A model generated the notes under the pieces. It did not search any database, was not told the DNA's origin, and was given only the letters and a program-made list of their open reading frames with translations. Of a DNA stretch of 64,000 nucleotides, positions 23,931 to 31,797 are shown in pieces. The stretch comes from a virus, in IMG/VR virus record IMGVR_UViG_3300033182_000581, positions 1 to 64,000 of that record. One strand, written 5' to 3'. Positions within the stretch are counted from its first letter, which is position 1. The number at the start of each line of letters is the position of its first letter. The translations under genes and the position numbers were made by a program.

Positions 23931-26330
23931 ATGGCAGAAAGAATAGTAAGTCCTGGTGTATTTACAAGAGAAAAGGACTTGTCATTTCTACCTCAAGGGA
24001 TTGGTGAAATTGGAGCAGCGTTAATTGGGTCGACCGTAAAGGGGCCTGCATTCGTTCCAACTCAAGTACAGTCTTTCCAAGAGTTTCAGCAGGTATTTGG
24101 TGGTTTAACGGAAGATTCATACCTACCATACACTGCTCAATCTTATTTGGAAGATGCTGGAACTGCAACAATCGTTAGGGTATTAGGACAAGATGGATAT
24201 ACTCTGGAGAATCCAGTTGGACTAATCATTTCATCATCAGAAGGACAGAAGTTGGCTGCGGTATTACACCCAACTACTGGTATCGTATCTGATACAGATG
24301 TGTTCGATTCAAGTACAGTTGCAGACCAATTCGGCTCATCTGATGTATCGGCATCAATATTTACATTAACAATTACAGGTTCTGAAGCAGCAGAGGCTGT
24401 ATTCTCAGCATCTTTAAATCCAACTAATGCTAACTACTTTACCAAAACGTTTGGATTCTCTGCAAGAGGTTCACAAGATGCGTATGTACAATCAAACTTT
24501 AAAGTATTCCAATCGGCATCATTTGCAACTGGTGAAATTCCTGTTGTAACTTTAGATGTTGCTAAAGATATTGATTACTCAAAAGCTTATACTGAGGCAT
24601 CTACTCCTTGGATTACTTCTCAAAAAGTTGGTGGTAACACTACTAATTTGATTAAGTTCCATACTTTATCACATGGTAACCCAACTAACTACGAATTTAA
24701 GATTGGTATTCAGGATGTTAAACCAGCAGGAACTGTTGCAGGTTCTGAGTATGGTTCATTTACTGTAATTGTAAGAAGAGTAGACCAAGATAAAGTAAAT
24801 GGTTCTCCATTTGTAGGTGTTGTTGATTCTGATATCAGACCTAACTTAGTTGAATCATTCCAAAATGTTAACTTAGACCCTAATTCTCCAAACTTTATCG
24901 CGAGAGTTATTGGTGATAAGTACATTACTGTTGATTCAAATGGTAAATTATCAACAAATGGTGATTATCCAAATAATTCAGCAAATATTAGAGTTGAAGT
25001 ATCTGATGCAGTTAAGAATGAAGCAATTGACCCTTCATTAGTACCTTTCGGATTCGCAGCATTACAAAATCCTTACGGAACTGCGTTTACGTTACCTAAC
25101 CCATCATACGTTGTATCACAATCAATTAACAATTCATATAATCCTAAAAAATTCTATGGATTCGATTTTGATTTTGCAACTACTGATAACTTAAACTATT
25201 TGGCGCCAACACCTGATTCATCAACTGCAACTGCAGGTACTGCGTTCTACTTAGGTGATTACAATCAGAATAGTGGTGCAAACTATCCTTCATCCGATTC
25301 CCCATACACCAGAGCCATTGATTTGAACGATTCTAATACTGCATTAGATTCTCGTAAGTTCTTAGTTCCTTTCCAGGGTGGTTTTGATGGATACAAACCA
25401 AATAGAATTGTAAAAACCGCAGGTGATATCATCGCAGGTAACACTCAAGGATATGATTGTTCATCTAATACCGCAACAGGTACTATTGCGTTTAGAAAAG
25501 CTATTAACGCAGTTTCTAATCCAGATGAATTTGATATCAATATGTTAGTAATTCCTGGTCTTATCCATAGATTACACTCTTCAGTAACCACATTCGCTAA
25601 AGATATGTGTGAGGATAGACAAGATACATTCTATGTAATGGATGCATCTGGGTGGGGTGATTCAATTTCAACGGCAACCAATGCAGTTCAATCATTTGAT
25701 TCAAACTATGTAGCATCTTACTACCCTTGGGTTAAGATTTTGAATACTGATAAGAACAAACCAGTATGGGTGCCACCATCAGTTGTACTACCTGGCGTAA
25801 TCGCATTTACTGACCAAGTTGCCGCAGAGTGGTTCGCTCCAGCAGGTTTGAATAGAGGTGGATTAACTTCAGTAATTGAAGCTAAGACAAGATTGACAAG
25901 AGCGGAAAGAGATACACTTTACGAAGGTAGATTGAATCCTATCGCTACATTCCCTGGACAGGGTGTAACTGTGTTTGGACAGAAAACACTACAAGCAAAA
26001 CCTTCAGCATTGGATAGAATCAATGTAAGAAGATTGTTGATTGCAGTGAAGAAGTTCATCGCATCTTCGACTCGTTACTTAGTGTTCGAAAACAACACAG
26101 CGGCTACGAGAAACAGATTCTTATCAATCGTTAATCCTTATTTGGAATCAATCCAACAAAGACAAGGGTTATATGCATTTAGAGTGATTATGGATGAAAC
26201 CAATAATACTCCAGATGTAATTGATAGAAACATTATGGTAGGTGAAATCTTCTTACAACCAGCTAAGACTGCTGAGTTTATTGTTCTTGATTTCAACGTA
26301 TTACCAACTGGGGCAGCATTCCCAGAATAA
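23931..26330 (+). CDS. 18: Tail sheath protein gp18
   Basis: 799 residues with AGGAG upstream; T4 gp18 has 659. Family signatures are the N-terminal IVSPGVFTREKDLS, GAALIGSTVKGPAFVPTQV and FGGLTEDSYLPYTAQSYL. The C-terminal conserved half has PGVIAFTDQVAAEWFAPAGLNRGGL, VFGQKTLQ and RLLIAVKKFIASSTRYLVFE, then RFLSIVNPYLESIQQRQGLY. This subunit forms the contractile sheath. The extra length lies mainly in the surface-exposed middle (about residues 100-480). Very secure. Confidence 0.96.
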   Translation: MAERIVSPGVFTREKDLSFLPQGIGEIGAALIGSTVKGPAFVPTQVQSFQEFQQVFGGLTEDSYLPYTAQSYLEDAGTATIVRVLGQDGYTLENPVGLIISSSEGQKLAAVLHPTTGIVSDTDVFDSSTVADQFGSSDVSASIFTLTITGSEAAEAVFSASLNPTNANYFTKTFGFSARGSQDAYVQSNFKVFQSASFATGEIPVVTLDVAKDIDYSKAYTEASTPWITSQKVGGNTTNLIKFHTLSHGNPTNYEFKIGIQDVKPAGTVAGSEYGSFTVIVRRVDQDKVNGSPFVGVVDSDIRPNLVESFQNVNLDPNSPNFIARVIGDKYITVDSNGKLSTNGDYPNNSANIRVEVSDAVKNEAIDPSLVPFGFAALQNPYGTAFTLPNPSYVVSQSINNSYNPKKFYGFDFDFATTDNLNYLAPTPDSSTATAGTAFYLGDYNQNSGANYPSSDSPYTRAIDLNDSNTALDSRKFLVPFQGGFDGYKPNRIVKTAGDIIAGNTQGYDCSSNTATGTIAFRKAINAVSNPDEFDINMLVIPGLIHRLHSSVTTFAKDMCEDRQDTFYVMDASGWGDSISTATNAVQSFDSNYVASYYPWVKILNTDKNKPVWVPPSVVLPGVIAFTDQVAAEWFAPAGLNRGGLTSVIEAKTRLTRAERDTLYEGRLNPIATFPGQGVTVFGQKTLQAKPSALDRINVRRLLIAVKKFIASSTRYLVFENNTAATRNRFLSIVNPYLESIQQRQGLYAFRVIMDETNNTPDVIDRNIMVGEIFLQPAKTAEFIVLDFNVLPTGAAFPE

Positions 26331-26344
26331 TAGATAATTGATTA

Positions 26345-26381
26345 AGTTCCCCATTTCGGTGGGGAACTCAATCTTTTTTTT
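26345..26381 (+). terminator. Intrinsic terminator after gp18
   Basis: Stem AGTTCCCCA / TGGGGAACT with a T-run at 26374-26381. Confidence 0.88.
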
Positions 26382-26390
26382 AAAAGAACA

Positions 26391-26399
26391 ATATTTATA
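26391..26399 (+). promoter_or_regulatory. Late-type promoter ATATTTATA for gp19
   Basis: Exact motif 9 nt after the terminator and 28 nt before the tail tube start. Confidence 0.62.
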
Positions 26400-26427
26400 A
26401 TAAAGAAAAGATAACGGAGTAATATAA

Positions 26428-26916
26428 ATGGCACAATTATTAGACCCAACTGAAGTAATGTTCACATCATTCGAACCGAAGATGTCGAACCGCTTTATTA
26501 TGTATGTAGAGGGTATCCCTGCGTATCTAATCAAAGCAGCCAATAGACCTGAGATAACAAATGGTAAAGTAACTATCGACCATATCAACGTAAGGAGATA
26601 TGTAAAAGGTAGAAGTGAGTGGAGTGATTTAACGATTTCTCTTTACGACCCCGTAGTTCCATCGGCAGCACAAGCTACAATGGAGTGGGTACGTTTACAC
26701 CACGAATCAGTAACTGGTAGAGATGGTTACTCTGACTTCTACAAAAAAGATATCACTTTTAACAGTTTGGGTCCTGTTGGTGATAAAGTAGAAGAATGGA
26801 CACTTAAAGGAGCTTACATCCAAACAGCAAAATTCTCAGATATGGATTACACTGGTGAAGATTTAGCAACTGTTGATTTAACACTTACATACGATTACGC
26901 AATACTACAATACTAA
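26428..26916 (+). CDS. 19: Tail tube protein gp19
   Basis: 162 residues, essentially the T4 gp19 length (163), with CGGAG upstream. Signatures are NRFIMYVEGIPAYLIKAANRPE, the VRRYVKGRSEWSDLTISLYDP segment and the C-terminal EDLATVDLTLTYDYAILQY. It forms the hexameric inner tube. It has its own promoter and terminator, allowing high independent expression. Confidence 0.95.
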   Translation: MAQLLDPTEVMFTSFEPKMSNRFIMYVEGIPAYLIKAANRPEITNGKVTIDHINVRRYVKGRSEWSDLTISLYDPVVPSAAQATMEWVRLHHESVTGRDGYSDFYKKDITFNSLGPVGDKVEEWTLKGAYIQTAKFSDMDYTGEDLATVDLTLTYDYAILQY

Positions 26917-26950
26917 TTTCGGATTGTTGTACTACAAAATGAAAATTGAG

Positions 26951-26979
26951 AACCCCAACATTTTTGTTGGGGTTTTTTG
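26951..26979 (+). terminator. Intrinsic terminator after gp19
   Basis: Perfect 10-bp stem AACCCCAACA / TGTTGGGGTT, followed by a T-run. Confidence 0.92.
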
Positions 26980-26998
26980 TTTAATTATTTTTATTTTC

Positions 26999-27007
26999 AT
27001 ATTTATT
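26999..27007 (+). promoter_or_regulatory. Late-type promoter variant ATATTTATT
   Basis: Eight of nine bases match, 20 nt after the terminator and 47 nt before the next gene. Confidence 0.5.
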
Positions 27008-27054
27008 GATAGGTTAACCAACAAATACAAGTTTTAAAACAAAAGAGTAATGTT

Positions 27055-27942
27055 ATGAGTACAGACAAACTACAAGATGATTATTCATCGAACATCTCCA
27101 ACGAAGAGATGGTGGAAATTGCTAAACAACAATACGAACAAAAGCAAGTTTCCGATTACAAATTCCCTACTGAAATCGTAGATTTACCATCTAAGGGATT
27201 GATTTATCCTGAAGATAACCCACTTTCATCAGGTAAGGTTGAAATGAAGTATATGACTGCTAAAGAGGAAGATATCCTTACTACACAATCATATATCAAA
27301 GATGGTACTGTGTTGGATAGATTGTTCCAATCACTTATTATTTCAAATGGAGAAGGATTACCAATCAAATATGTTGATTTGGTAACAGGTGATAAAAACG
27401 CAATTATGATTGCTGCAAGAGTATTAGGTTATGGTAAAGATTATGAGGTGGAGATTACCGACCCATTTACTAATAACAAACAAACTGATACAATTGATTT
27501 AACTCAGTTTGAAAACAAAGAGTATGATGGCTCTAATCAAACTGAACTTCATAAAAACGAATTTGAGTTTACTTTACCACGTGCACAGCGTAAAATTACT
27601 TTTATGGCGATGACTGAAAGTAAAGAACGTAAAGTGAAACACCAAATCGAAGAGATGAAGAAAAAGAATCGTAAGTTAAAAGATAATACTTCAAGAGATT
27701 TAACAACCAGATTGAAGAATATGATTCTTTCAGTAGATGGCGAAACAGATGCCAAATACATTAACAACTTTGTGGATAACGAATTGTTTGCATTAGACTC
27801 ACAGGCACTCAGAGCATACATTAACGAATCAATCCCAGATGTTGATATGAGATACGAATTTATATCTGAGGAGACCGGGGAAGGGAGAGAGATGCTACTG
27901 CCGATGGATGTCGGGTTTTTTTGGCCTTCCGCAAAATTATAG
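27055..27942 (+). CDS. 26: T4-type baseplate / tail assembly protein, gp26-like
   Basis: 295 residues. The DLPSKGLIYPEDNPLSSGKVE, MKYMTAKEEDILTTQSYIKDG and GDKNAIMIAARVLGYGKDYEVE segments are typical of the T4 bacteriophage base plate family (gp26-like). It sits between the tail tube and the tape-measure-like gene, where tail assembly chaperones are found in other tailed phages. Its 3' end is unusually G-rich and runs into GGGTTTTTTTGG, where the next frame (27908-28132) overlaps it by 35 nt. This suggests a ribosomal frameshift product in addition to the 295-residue form. Family assignment is good; frameshifting is inferred. Confidence 0.8.
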   Translation: MSTDKLQDDYSSNISNEEMVEIAKQQYEQKQVSDYKFPTEIVDLPSKGLIYPEDNPLSSGKVEMKYMTAKEEDILTTQSYIKDGTVLDRLFQSLIISNGEGLPIKYVDLVTGDKNAIMIAARVLGYGKDYEVEITDPFTNNKQTDTIDLTQFENKEYDGSNQTELHKNEFEFTLPRAQRKITFMAMTESKERKVKHQIEEMKKKNRKLKDNTSRDLTTRLKNMILSVDGETDAKYINNFVDNELFALDSQALRAYINESIPDVDMRYEFISEETGEGREMLLPMDVGFFWPSAKL

Positions 27943-28132
27943 AAAGCATCTACACGCCCATATCTTTGACCTCATTTATCATGGAAATGGTGGATTCACT
28001 TTTCAGGATGTTTACAACTTCCCAATTTGGGTTAGAAAATTCTACATCAACAAAATTATAGAATTTAAACAAAACGAAAAGGAAGCTCACGATAAAGAAA
28101 TGAGAAAGGCAAAGGCAAAAGCTAGAAGATAA
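27908..28132 (+). CDS. Overlapping downstream frame; gp51-like position or frameshift extension
   Basis: 74 codons from an ATG inside the end of the gp26-like gene, in the +1 frame. The content QNYRKHLHAHIFDLIYHGNGGFTFQDVYNFPIWVRKFYINKIIEF looks like the short protein that follows gp26 in marine T4-like phages, placed like baseplate assembly catalyst gp51 of T4. The nearest Shine-Dalgarno-like sequence is 18 nt upstream, too far for an ordinary start. The frame may therefore be reached by frameshifting, giving a C-terminally extended chaperone, or by re-initiation. A terminator follows directly. Confidence 0.7.
   Translation: MSGFFGLPQNYRKHLHAHIFDLIYHGNGGFTFQDVYNFPIWVRKFYINKIIEFKQNEKEAHDKEMRKAKAKARR
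27913..27924 (+). promoter_or_regulatory. Candidate frameshift site GGGTTTTTTTGG
   Basis: A 7-T run in the last codons of the gp26-like gene. A +1 or -2 shift on it continues into the 74-codon downstream frame without a stop. A purine-rich tract (GGGGAAGGGAGAGAG, 27877-27891) lies upstream. Confidence 0.45.
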
Positions 28133-28136
28133 TAGA

Positions 28137-28163
28137 AAACCCAACTTATTTGTTGGGTTTTTC
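28137..28163 (+). terminator. Intrinsic terminator
   Basis: Stem AAACCCAAC / GTTGGGTTT with a TTATTT loop; the T-tail runs into the next promoter. Confidence 0.85.
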
Positions 28164-28164
28164 T

Positions 28165-28173
28165 ATATTTATA
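28165..28173 (+). promoter_or_regulatory. Late-type promoter ATATTTATA for tape-measure operon
   Basis: Exact motif 1 nt after the terminator and 23 nt before the next ATG, the tightest terminator-promoter junction of the window. Confidence 0.62.
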
Positions 28174-28196
28174 CATATAACAATGGAGTAACTACT

Positions 28197-28391
28197 ATGG
28201 CTAAAAAATTATCAATAAAAGAAAGATTAAAAGACCCCATTCTTAGAGAGGGTTTATTTGATGGTATCTTTAAAGCTATCGCTAAAGGTAAATTAAAAGC
28301 AAAGGAAAAAGAAATTAAAGATTTACTTGTAGCAAAGTATGGTTCGTGGGATAAAGTTCCCGATTGGAGAAAAGAATACTTTGGGCTATAA
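28197..28391 (+). CDS. Small basic hypothetical protein
   Basis: 64 residues with TGGAG 9 nt before the ATG, so expression is likely. It is lysine-rich and helical, with KERLKDPILREGLFDGIFKA and a C-terminal YGSWDKVPDWRKEYFGL. Not recognised. It is the first gene of the tape-measure operon, 19 nt before the long gene, so a tail assembly role is possible only by position. Confidence 0.6.
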   Translation: MAKKLSIKERLKDPILREGLFDGIFKAIAKGKLKAKEKEIKDLLVAKYGSWDKVPDWRKEYFGL

Positions 28392-28410
28392 ACTAATAAG
28401 GATACTTTAA

Positions 28411-31400
28411 GTGGCTAAAGAATCAGGTAAAGAAATTAAGAATAATCTTCAGGAAGCTAACAAATTTGCTCGTAATTTAAAAGAGGAATTTTTAGCACTG
28501 GATGGTATTAGTGATGTTACTAAAGGTAAGATGGCTAAAATGACCGATTCCCTTCGAATGCAAGCGGATATCGGAGACCAACTTAATGCCCTAATTCAAG
28601 AAAGACAGGCATTTATTGAAGAGGAAGTTAAAAATGGTCGTATAATTAGCGATAAAGCACTTGAAATCTTAGACACTGAAATTGAATTATTAGAAAAGAG
28701 AAAAGAACAAAAAGACCTTCAAGAAGAAATAAAAGATATAGGTAAGGATTTTGCAACTGATTTAGGTAGTGCGTTGGGTGTATCCAGTGGGTTGGTAGAT
28801 GCATTTATGAAACTATCAGTAGCCGCAATTGGACTTGCGATTCTCAAAGAGGTTGTTGGGTATATTGCAGATGGTGTAGCTAGGGCAAAAGAATTAAAAC
28901 ATGAATTAGGTATAAGTGCCGCAGCAGCAGGTGAATTGGAAGCCAATGTTGCTATGGCCAAAGTTCAAACTGGATTTTTAACATATTCTACTGAAGAACT
29001 CAGAGCAGCAGCAGATGCGGTTGTAGAAGCAACTGGTAGAATAAACGTTTCACCCGAAACTATTGCAAATGTTACTGAAATGGGGCATTTGTTATCAGAC
29101 GGTAATGATGCAGCAGTATCATTAAATAGAACACTTACCAACTCAGGTGTTGATGCAGGTGCACTTACTGAAGAAGTAAAAAGTATGGCCGAAAGTATGG
29201 GTATGGAAGCAGGCCCTGCTATGGATTATTTGGCAGCCAGTCAAAACGAATTGGTTGGTATGACCAAAGAACAAATACTTCTTAAAGCCAAAGAAGGTAT
29301 AGAGATGAAGAAACTCGGTGTCGATATGAAAAAGGCACGAGATATAGCATCTTCGGCATTAGATATAGAACAATCCTTAAAAGATGAAATGAAACTCCGA
29401 ACCATGTTAGGTAAGGAAATTTCGTTTAACGAATTAAGAGCAGCACAAGCATCTGGAGATGCATTAGCAGTAGCACAAGCTCAGAAAAACTTAGTAGACC
29501 AATTAGGCCCATCATTACAAGGTAACCTTCAGGTTCAACGAATGGTTAGTGAAGCGACAGGTATGACTACCGATGAATTACTAAATATTCAGAACGCAAC
29601 TGCAGAAAACACAAAAGCAGCACAGGATGGTAATAAACCAATTGAGGAAGGTAATAAGGCTTTAGGGTTTATGGCACAACATTGGAAGGCAATTTTGGCT
29701 GGTATACTTGTAGTAGTTGGTGCGTTATTCTTAATGGGAAAAATCAAACTACCTGGAATGGGTGGTGGTGGAAACCCAGTAGCAGATTTTATAGGTAAGT
29801 TTGGAACATCTGATGTGTTAAAAGGTGCCGCCGCAATGGTAATGGTGAGTGTTGCTATGTTTGTAATGGCTAAGGCAATATCCGCGATGCCAACTGAGGT
29901 AGGCCCATATGTTGGAATGGCAGTTGGATTAGGATTGATGTTAGGAGCACTTTATCTACTTGCCAAATTCCCAACCGCAGATTTAATCAAAGGAGCTTTA
30001 GCATTAGTATTGGTAGGTGTATCCTTAATTCCATTTGCCTTCGCTATGAGTTTGATTGCAGGTATTGATATACAATCAATCTTAGCGGTTGCAGCAGGTA
30101 TTGTAATATTCGCCGCAGAAATTATGTTATTGGGTGCAATAATGTTTACTGGTATTGGGGCATTGGTATTTGGTGCGGGTATTTTAGCACTGATAGCATT
30201 GGGTGCCGCAATGATTATATTAGGTATTGGTATTGTAATATTTAATAAAGGAATGAGTGGGTTAGGTGATAACATTCAAATCTTTGTTGATTCTATGGCA
30301 GGTATAATTGAAAATGCACCTCAGTTATTAATAGCAGCAGCAGTATTAGGTGCATTTGGAATCGCGTTATTACCATTGGCAGTTGCTCTACTATTAGTTG
30401 GCCCTGCGATGTTCATTTTTGGATTAGGACTCTCGATGGTGGGTACATTCCTACCAATAGTTGCAGAACTATTACCAATACTAATGACGAATTTAATTGA
30501 ATTAGCAGTGTACGCTCCAATGTTATTACTTGCATCAGCAGGTTTACTTGCGTTTGGATTCTCCCTATTACCATTATCATTTGCACTTATACTCGCAACA
30601 CCAGCCATATTGTTATTTAGTATAGCAATGTTGGCGTTAGGAGTGGGATTATCTTTAATAACGGGTAGTATTGATAGGATTGGTGAACAAATTCCTATGT
30701 TAGTAGACCAAATACCTCAATTAGTGGATGCGTTTTCAGGATTTGTAGGAATCTTACCATCATTACTTCTAATAGGCCCTGCATTACTTTTATTTGGGTT
30801 CTCATTACTACCATTATCGTTTTCACTATTACTGGCAACACCAATCATAATGTTGTTTGGTACTGCTATGGCGGTATTGGGTATGGGATTGAATGTAGCC
30901 GCCGATGCTATGGCTAAGATGGGTGCTTCAATTGATATCTTTATTGAAAGTATGTTAAAATTGGCGGTAATAGCACCTATAATAGAGTACTTAACACCAG
31001 TTTTATTTGTTTTAGGATTGGCATTAGGTGTTTTAGGAATTGGTATGACGATGGCATCAATACCAATGATATTCTTTAGTTTTGCATTAGATATTTTGGC
31101 AGAATCACTACCACCTATGATAGTGATGTTACCAATATTTACTGCAAATGTAATTATGTTGGTACAACAATTACCATTCATTGTAGCAACCGCAGCTGCG
31201 TTTAACTACTTAACTGCATCACTCATAGGATTAACTGCTGCTATGGTAATATTTACACCAATATTTTCTTTTGGAACATTGGTAACCGCCGCGTTAGTAC
31301 CTGCTATGTTATTCGCATCATTTGGTACTACAATGTGGGCAGCATCTGTACAATTCTTATCAGCATCGTTTGAAACACTTATACCAAATCTAATGGCGTT

Positions 31401-31794
31401 CTTAACCGCAATCCCAATGATGGGTATGTTAGTAACTCTGATACCTGGACTTGTAGCATTATCAGGTGCATTCTTCTTATTGAGTACATCATTGTTTACT
31501 TTAGGTGCTGGTTTAGGATTTATAGGAGTGTTCCTACCTGTACTTGCAGCGTTGGGTATATTACTTCCAACTGTAGCAGGTGCTTTCGGATTTGGAGATG
31601 ATGAATCAGAATCTTCATCTATTAGTGGTGATAGCGGTGCATCGATGAATGATGTAGTAGAGGAACTTAAAGCATTGAGAGAAGATATTCAACAACAACC
31701 GATACTTATTAAAGTGGATGGTAAAGTTGTATCTGCTATGAGTAAGGTTCAGGCTAGAAAACAAAGTGTTCGTAATAGTGGGTATGGGGGATAA
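28411..31794 (+). CDS. Tail tape measure protein candidate (gp29 position)
   Basis: 1,127 residues from a GTG with AAGGA upstream. The N-terminal 430 residues are charged and helical. Residues about 430-1050 are very hydrophobic, with repeated units of LLxFGFSLLPLSFxLLLATP followed by small-residue helices. The C-terminus is again polar with a coiled segment. Length, hydrophobic repeats and position after tube and chaperone genes are those of tape measure proteins, which set tail length and are ejected during infection. T4 gp29 is about 590 residues, so a longer tail would be predicted if the usual ruler relation holds. Sequence homology to gp29 itself was not seen. Confidence 0.72.
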   Translation: MAKESGKEIKNNLQEANKFARNLKEEFLALDGISDVTKGKMAKMTDSLRMQADIGDQLNALIQERQAFIEEEVKNGRIISDKALEILDTEIELLEKRKEQKDLQEEIKDIGKDFATDLGSALGVSSGLVDAFMKLSVAAIGLAILKEVVGYIADGVARAKELKHELGISAAAAGELEANVAMAKVQTGFLTYSTEELRAAADAVVEATGRINVSPETIANVTEMGHLLSDGNDAAVSLNRTLTNSGVDAGALTEEVKSMAESMGMEAGPAMDYLAASQNELVGMTKEQILLKAKEGIEMKKLGVDMKKARDIASSALDIEQSLKDEMKLRTMLGKEISFNELRAAQASGDALAVAQAQKNLVDQLGPSLQGNLQVQRMVSEATGMTTDELLNIQNATAENTKAAQDGNKPIEEGNKALGFMAQHWKAILAGILVVVGALFLMGKIKLPGMGGGGNPVADFIGKFGTSDVLKGAAAMVMVSVAMFVMAKAISAMPTEVGPYVGMAVGLGLMLGALYLLAKFPTADLIKGALALVLVGVSLIPFAFAMSLIAGIDIQSILAVAAGIVIFAAEIMLLGAIMFTGIGALVFGAGILALIALGAAMIILGIGIVIFNKGMSGLGDNIQIFVDSMAGIIENAPQLLIAAAVLGAFGIALLPLAVALLLVGPAMFIFGLGLSMVGTFLPIVAELLPILMTNLIELAVYAPMLLLASAGLLAFGFSLLPLSFALILATPAILLFSIAMLALGVGLSLITGSIDRIGEQIPMLVDQIPQLVDAFSGFVGILPSLLLIGPALLLFGFSLLPLSFSLLLATPIIMLFGTAMAVLGMGLNVAADAMAKMGASIDIFIESMLKLAVIAPIIEYLTPVLFVLGLALGVLGIGMTMASIPMIFFSFALDILAESLPPMIVMLPIFTANVIMLVQQLPFIVATAAAFNYLTASLIGLTAAMVIFTPIFSFGTLVTAALVPAMLFASFGTTMWAASVQFLSASFETLIPNLMAFLTAIPMMGMLVTLIPGLVALSGAFFLLSTSLFTLGAGLGFIGVFLPVLAALGILLPTVAGAFGFGDDESESSSISGDSGASMNDVVEELKALREDIQQQPILIKVDGKVVSAMSKVQARKQSVRNSGYGG

Positions 31795-31797
31795 TAA

